Assembly: GCA_018812525.1 (NCBI GenBank) | Contig: JAHJDE010000070.1 | Location: 1 to 48,951 of the forward strand | Origin: Gammaproteobacteria bacterium | GTDB taxonomy: Bacteria > Pseudomonadota > Gammaproteobacteria > Chromatiales > Chromatiaceae | Length of the DNA stretch: 48,951 bases | Direction of reading: 5' to 3' | Shown: positions 43,514 to 48,951 of the stretch, one piece after another | How positions within the stretch are numbered: position 1 is the first letter of the stretch | How the letters are laid out: the number at the start of each line of letters is the position of its first letter | Translations under genes and position numbers: made by a program | The notes under the pieces: generated by a model | The model's input: only the letters and a program-made list of their open reading frames with translations | Database searches by the model: none | What the model was told of the DNA's origin: nothing

Positions 43514-43537
43514 AAAAACCGCTCCCGGCGGTTTTTT
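43514..43537 (+). terminator. Rho-independent terminator after the kinase cluster
   Basis: AAAAACCGC-TCCCG-GCGGTTTTT forms a 9-bp stem, with a T-run on the plus strand and an A-run on the other side. It can act in both directions and stands about 125 bp past the third kinase. Confidence 0.7.
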
Positions 43538-43610
43538 CTGCGGGAATGCCGCCTAACGATCATGGGGAGAGCCGAGCCACCCCGAAAGGATGAAAGGCCG
43601 TCTCGCCCCC

Positions 43611-43691
43611 TTCGACTGCGCTTCCTTCGACTCCGCTTCCTTCGACTCCGCTTCCTTCGACTCCGCTTCCTTCGACTCCGCTCAGGACAGG
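43611..43691. repeat. 15-bp tandem repeat ending in a palindromic-family end
   Basis: Four units of ttcgactccgcttcc (the first has ttcgactgcg) run from 43611 to 43670. A final ttcgactccgctcaggacag follows to 43691. The cttcgactc core matches the repeat inserted in rapA at 8399-8480. There is no gene here. Confidence 0.85.
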
Positions 43692-43701
43692 CCTGATCGT
43701 T

Positions 43702-43737
43702 CCCTCTCCCCAACCCTCTCCCGGGAGGGAGAGGGGG
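43702..43737. repeat. C-tract/G-tract hairpin
   Basis: ccctctccccaaccctctcc then cgggagggagaggg; strong stem, same type as the one after hflC, and likewise followed by a cttcgcg...tttcacggta segment. Confidence 0.7.
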
Positions 43738-43789
43738 CAAACGAGCGCTTCGCGACTTTCACGGTAACCCGACCTACCGGACCTCCCGA

Positions 43790-44275
43790 TCAATAGGGCC
43801 GGTTGCGAATCCGCAGGTGGAAGAGGATTTGCGACAGCACCAGTTCCAGGACCACGAAGGCCAGTGCCAGCAGGACCGCGCCCATCCAGGAGATCCCCAT
43901 CGCCTCGCGGCAGGCCAGGATGGGGAACAGGGATTCGGGGACCTGATCCAGCCCCAATGCCATGCTGCTGGGGGCCAGGCCCATGCGCCGCTTGAGGAAG
44001 CTGGAGCAGAGGTCGCCGAGCATGGCGAAGGCGGCCACCACCAGGCCCAGTTCCCAGGGCAGGCCCAGGGACATGGCGGCCAGGGGCGTCACGGCGAGGG
44101 AAGATAGGAGCCCACGGATTGTCTTCGAGGAACCCAGCAGGGGGCGGCCATCAGCCAGAAGCAAGCCGCCATCGAGGGGCCGGGCCAGGCGATCACCGAG
44201 CAGCCGGTGCGCCAGGATCGGCGCGCCGTTGGCCAGGGTAACCAGCAGCAATATCAGGATTTCCGACCAGAACAT
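43790..44275 (-). CDS. CarS/DUF46-like integral membrane protein (161 aa)
   Basis: A small membrane protein with about four hydrophobic segments. The motif AFAMLGDLCSSFLKRRMGLA followed by GLDQVPESLFP matches the CarS (CDP-archaeol synthase) family. Archaeal members transfer CTP to an archaeal lipid. Bacterial homologs have no settled role, and a lipid cytidylyltransferase-like function would be inference. The N-terminal part (ANGAPILAHRLLGDRLARPL and GRPLLGSSKTIRG) is also typical of the family. AGGGAG lies six bases before ATG 44275. It follows phosphoglucomutase by 58 bp on the same strand and may be co-transcribed with it. Confidence 0.75.
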   Translation of the reverse strand: MFWSEILILLLVTLANGAPILAHRLLGDRLARPLDGGLLLADGRPLLGSSKTIRGLLSSLAVTPLAAMSLGLPWELGLVVAAFAMLGDLCSSFLKRRMGLAPSSMALGLDQVPESLFPILACREAMGISWMGAVLLALAFVVLELVLSQILFHLRIRNRPY

Positions 44276-44333
44276 CGACCGCTCCCTGCGCTTTCAGCCT
44301 ATCAAGGGATTGCTCACCTGGGCGGGGCGATGA

Positions 44334-46049
<1,716 letters not shown>

Positions 46050-46080
46050 TCAGGCCGGATGGAATCGCTATAGGGAACCC

Positions 46081-46428
46081 CTATAGCGCCACCTCCGCCG
46101 CCAGTGCGTCCCAGGGGGCGGTCAGCCGACCCTCGATGCGCAGGATCAAGCCGGATGCTTCCAGCAGGGCCACATCCGCATGGACCCGCTTGTAATCGCG
46201 GCCCAGGGCGCGCGCCAGGGCCATGATGCTCTCCGCGCCCTCCCGGTGCAGGTGACGCAACAGTTCGAGGCGACGGGGACTGAGGGCGGCCATCATCTCC
46301 GGCAGGTCCAGAAAGGTGATGTGGCGCTCATCTAACGGCTCTCCCGCCTCGCCGCGCCGGAATGCCTCCGCGAAGCGCTGCCCCATGTCCTGGGTGCTGC
46401 CGACATGCAAATGCAGGGTACTCGTCAT
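46081..46428 (-). CDS. TumA-like antitoxin with winged-helix fold (115 aa)
   Basis: Starts at ATG 46428 (MTSTLHLHVGSTQDMGQRFA), overlapping the toxin stop by ATGA. The second half is a helix-turn-helix (SPRRLELLRHLHREGAESIM, LARALGRDYKRVHADVALLE) with a C-terminal wing. This pairing with a DUF6516-like protein matches the TumE/TumA arrangement as I recall it. It probably binds its own promoter as well as the toxin. The family name is from memory; the coupled layout and the HTH are seen directly. It precedes phosphoglucomutase by about 110 bp on the same strand. Confidence 0.7.
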   Translation of the reverse strand: MTSTLHLHVGSTQDMGQRFAEAFRRGEAGEPLDERHITFLDLPEMMAALSPRRLELLRHLHREGAESIMALARALGRDYKRVHADVALLEASGLILRIEGRLTAPWDALAAEVAL

Positions 46429-46715
46429 TGCTTGCTCCTCTCCCGTTCCACGTCCGCCAGAAAATCGGCCACCAACTGCTCCGGCGTGGTGAAGGCATAA
46501 GGCCCTTCCCGATCGCCGTAGTGCCGGTGGTCGCCCTTGCCCCGCTCGTTGTCGTAGCCTACCGGCCGCTTGCCGTCCTTGCCGTAATAGAGGCTGTACT
46601 TCAAGCCGTGGGCTCGTTCCGTATCGGTTTCCGGCAGGCGCCAGAGGCGCATCTCCAGCACCGCGCCGTCCGGGTAACGGGTCTTGTCCTCGAACAATAG
46701 CAGGGCCTTTCGCAT
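46425..46715 (-). CDS. TumE-like (DUF6516) toxin (96 aa)
   Basis: From ATG 46715 (MRKALLLFEDKTRYPDGAVL) the protein has EMRLWRLPE, LKYSLYYGKDGKRPVGYDNE, the histidine motif GKGDHRHYGDREGPYAF, and TPEQLVADFLADVERER. This is the pattern of DUF6516/TumE proteins, which form toxin-antitoxin pairs with a downstream HTH protein. I choose this methionine over the upstream 46748 one because the fold starts here. The biochemical target is not known to me. The gene is divergent from the aldolase/dehydrogenase gene, with about 78 bp between starts. Confidence 0.72.
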   Translation of the reverse strand: MRKALLLFEDKTRYPDGAVLEMRLWRLPETDTERAHGLKYSLYYGKDGKRPVGYDNERGKGDHRHYGDREGPYAFTTPEQLVADFLADVERERSKQ

Positions 46716-46755
46716 ATGGCGTATCTTGCCATAATGAAGCGAGGGCACCCAAGGT

Positions 46756-46761
46756 TATAAT
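46756..46761 (+). promoter_or_regulatory. Candidate -10 box for the aldolase/dehydrogenase gene
   Basis: A perfect TATAAT at 46756-46761 lies 33 bases upstream of the chosen ATG at 46794, so transcription could start near 46768. No good -35 is seen at 16-18 bases upstream, so an activator may be needed. It lies in the short divergent gap with the toxin gene. Confidence 0.4.
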
Positions 46762-46793
46762 GGCGGCCTCATCACTGATACGGGGAAATGTTC

Positions 46794-48770
46794 ATGGCGG
46801 AAAATCGGTGGAACGACGACGAGGCGGTCCGTCACGCGGGGGATCTGGGGTTGCGGGTCTACAGCTCGCGGCTGTTGGGTCAGGACTCGGCCCTGGTACT
46901 GCACGGCGGCGGCAATACCTCGGTCAAGATCCGGGAGACCAACCGGGTCGGGGAGGAGGAAGAGATCCTCTACGTCAAGGGCAGCGGCTGGGACCTGGCG
47001 ACCATCGAGGCGGCGGGCTTCACCCCCATCCGCATGGCCCATCTGCTCAAGCTGGCCAAATTGGACCGCCTCTCCGACCTGGAGATGGTCAACGAACTCA
47101 AGACCCAGCAGACCCTTGCCAGTGCGCCCACCGGTTCGGTCGAGGCCATCCTGCACGCGGTGCTGCCGTTCAAATTCGTTGATCACACCCACGCCGATGT
47201 GATCGTCACCCTCACCAATACGGACGGCGGCCTGGAGCGCATCCGGGCGATCTACGGCGACGCGGTGGTGATCATTCCCTACGTCATGCCGGGCTTCGAC
47301 CTGGCCCGGCGGGTGGCCGAGCGCTTCGCCGCCGAGGCCGGCGCCCAAACCATCGGCATGGTGCTGATGAACCACGGCATCTTCTCCTTCGGCGATACCG
47401 CGAAGGCGTCCTACGAACGCATGATCGACCTGGTGAACCGGGCCGAGGGGTATTTGAAGGCCCAGGGGGCCTGGGATTTGCCGGAACCCGGCACGAGACC
47501 GGCCAAGGAGGCGAGCCGGCTGGAACTGGCTGGGCTGCGCCAAGCGGTCAGCCAGGCCACCGGTTCCCCGATGTTGCTACGCGCCTGGCAGGGACCGGCG
47601 GACCTCGCCTTCGCCGCCCGCGATGATCTGGACCGCATCAGCCAGCAGGGTCCGGCGACCCCGGACCATGTGATCCGCACCAAGCCCCTGCCCCAGATCG
47701 GCCGTGACGTGGCGGCCTACGCCGCCGCCTATCGCGCCTATTTCGAGACCCACGCCCCCCAGGCCCGCACCCCGGTGCGGATGCTCGACCCGGCCCCGCG
47801 GGTGATCCTCGACCCGGAACTGGGCCTGCTGACGGCGGGAAAAACGGCCAAGGACTGCGCCATCGGCGCCGACATCTACCGCCATACGATGGAGATCATC
47901 CAGCGCGCCGAACGGCTCGGCGGCTGGCGGGCCTTGCCCGAAAAGGACCTCTTCGACATGGAATATTGGGAGCTGGAGCAGGCCAAGCTGCGCAAGGGCG
48001 GCAAATCGCCCCTGTTTCAGGGCGAGGTGGCCCTGGTCACCGGCGCCGCCTCCGGCATCGGCCTGGCCTGTGTCGAATCCCTGCTGGCGCGGGGCGCGGC
48101 GGTCATCGGGCTCGATCTCAACCCGGCGATCGAGGGGCTGTTCCATCGTGCCGACTTTCTCGGCATCCCCGGCGACATCACCGATCGCGATGCCCTGCGT
48201 GCCGCCCTGGAGCAGGGGGTGCGCCGCTTCGGCGGCCTCGACATGCTGATCCTCAACGCCGGGATGTTCCCCGGCGGCAAACGCATCGCCGAGCTGGACG
48301 ATGGGCTGTGGCGCCAGGTGATGGCGGTCAATCTCGACGCCAACCTGGCCCTGCTGCGCGAGTCTCATCCCCTGCTCAGGCTGGCGCCCAACAAGGGCCG
48401 CGTGCTGGTGATCGGCTCCAAGAACGTCCCCGCTCCCGGCCCCGGCGCGGCAGCCTATTCCGCCTCCAAGGCCGCCCTCAACCAGCTCATGCGCGTGGCC
48501 GCCCTGGAGTGGGGCGCCGACGGCATCCGTATCAACAGCCTCCACCCCGACGCCGTCTTTGATACCGGGATCTGGACCGAGGAGGTCCTTCAGGCCCGCG
48601 CCGCCCACTACGGGCTGACCGTGGAACAGTACAAGACCAAGAACATCCTCAAGACCGAGGTCCGCTCCCGCGACGTGGCCGAACTGGCCGCCGAGATGTG
48701 CGGCCCGCTGTTTGCCAAGACCACTGCTGCCCAGGTGCCGGTGGATGGGGGGAATGACCGGGTGATTTAG
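46794..48770 (+). CDS. Bifunctional class II aldolase / short-chain dehydrogenase (658 aa)
   Basis: The first half is a class II aldolase/adducin domain (LHGGGNTSVKI, FVDHTHADVIVTLTN, MLMNHGIF-like VLMNHGIFSFGD with the metal-binding histidines). The second half (from about residue 400) is an NAD(P)-dependent dehydrogenase with the Rossmann loop VTGAASGIG, NAGMFPGGK and the active-site AYSASKAALNQL. This is the RhaD-like bifunctional layout, which cleaves a sugar phosphate and oxidises the product; the exact substrate is unknown. I prefer ATG 46794 because GGGGA lies seven bases before it, while ATG 46788 is too close to that site. The gene stands alone. Both domains look complete. Confidence 0.87.
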   Translation: MAENRWNDDEAVRHAGDLGLRVYSSRLLGQDSALVLHGGGNTSVKIRETNRVGEEEEILYVKGSGWDLATIEAAGFTPIRMAHLLKLAKLDRLSDLEMVNELKTQQTLASAPTGSVEAILHAVLPFKFVDHTHADVIVTLTNTDGGLERIRAIYGDAVVIIPYVMPGFDLARRVAERFAAEAGAQTIGMVLMNHGIFSFGDTAKASYERMIDLVNRAEGYLKAQGAWDLPEPGTRPAKEASRLELAGLRQAVSQATGSPMLLRAWQGPADLAFAARDDLDRISQQGPATPDHVIRTKPLPQIGRDVAAYAAAYRAYFETHAPQARTPVRMLDPAPRVILDPELGLLTAGKTAKDCAIGADIYRHTMEIIQRAERLGGWRALPEKDLFDMEYWELEQAKLRKGGKSPLFQGEVALVTGAASGIGLACVESLLARGAAVIGLDLNPAIEGLFHRADFLGIPGDITDRDALRAALEQGVRRFGGLDMLILNAGMFPGGKRIAELDDGLWRQVMAVNLDANLALLRESHPLLRLAPNKGRVLVIGSKNVPAPGPGAAAYSASKAALNQLMRVAALEWGADGIRINSLHPDAVFDTGIWTEEVLQARAAHYGLTVEQYKTKNILKTEVRSRDVAELAAEMCGPLFAKTTAAQVPVDGGNDRVI

Positions 48771-48860
48771 GCGCGGGCAACCCTATTGACCCCATCGAGG
48801 CCATATGGCCGTTAGGCGTCGAGCAAGAATAACTTGAGCATCTTGCATCTCGTCTTCAGG

Positions 48861-48950
48861 CCATATTTGGCCGAACCTCAATCGCAAAATCCTCGACGTA
48901 GCGCTGCTACGCCTGCGGTTTTGCTCAATCGGTTCGACCAAATCTGACCT
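48861..48950. repeat. Large imperfect inverted repeat at the right edge
   Basis: ggccatatttggccgaacct ... gcaaaatcctcgacgtagcg pairs with ctacgcctgcggttttgctc ... ggttcgaccaaatctgacc. The central gtagcg-ctg-ctacgc forms the tip. The full extent may pass the window end. No gene is seen after 48770. Confidence 0.6.
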
Positions 48951-48951
48951 A

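Noticed and set aside
43611-43691. Tandem array considered as a CRISPR
   Set aside because: Units of 15 bp follow one another without unique spacers, and no cas genes are nearby.

Overview
The window is high-GC DNA from a bacterial chromosome, most likely a Gammaproteobacterium. This rests on protein resemblance only: a RapA-type helicase, an HflK/HflC pair, HME/CusA-like RND permeases, a YrbG-like exchanger and many short palindromic intergenic repeats. A sulfur-oxidising or phototrophic Chromatiales-like host would fit but is not proven. I see no rRNA, tRNA, CRISPR array, phage or complete insertion sequence.

Left end (1-9.9 kb): eroded accessory DNA. It holds the tail of a REP-associated transposase, an internally deleted conserved gene, a Sel1-repeat gene that has lost its 5' end and carries a one-base frameshift, a Tat-exported protein, two small AT-richer ORFs, a NERD-domain stub, a VapBC pair, a second transposase relic between inverted repeats, a full rapA with a DNA repeat inserted in frame, and a brnT relic followed by an intact brnA.

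9.9-26.4 kb: hflK-hflC, a dense repeat cluster with a 164-bp inverted-repeat element, a lipoprotein, an ATP-grasp enzyme convergent with an MFS-cNMP-rhodanese fusion, a purple acid phosphatase-like enzyme, and an efflux operon. The operon has two unlike RND permeases on either side of a very short adaptor-like protein. A paralog of the lipoprotein, with a ten-aspartate tail, closes this part. Copies of one intergenic repeat lie in inverted orientation at about 16.5 and 26.6 kb.

26.7-34.2 kb: hypF, an L,D-transpeptidase, two tandem exported paralogs of an unrecognised family with a possible Cys/His active site, and a Ca2+/Na+ exchanger. The transpeptidase and the two paralogs may form an envelope-remodelling locus.

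34.3-43.4 kb: three large sensor kinases in a row. They are a MASE3-PAS-PAS hybrid kinase, a four-CBS-PAS kinase without receiver, and a kinase with a CxxCH heme-type sensor domain and a full phosphorelay. All three end in the same helical module of about 65 residues. No DNA-binding response regulator is nearby.

43.8-48.8 kb: a CarS-like membrane protein, phosphoglucomutase, a TumE/TumA-like toxin-antitoxin pair and a bifunctional aldolase/short-chain dehydrogenase. The strongest leads are the tandem Cys/His proteins, the fusion transporter, the asymmetric RND pair, the shared kinase tail, and a dispersed multi-hairpin repeat family present as long and shortened copies.
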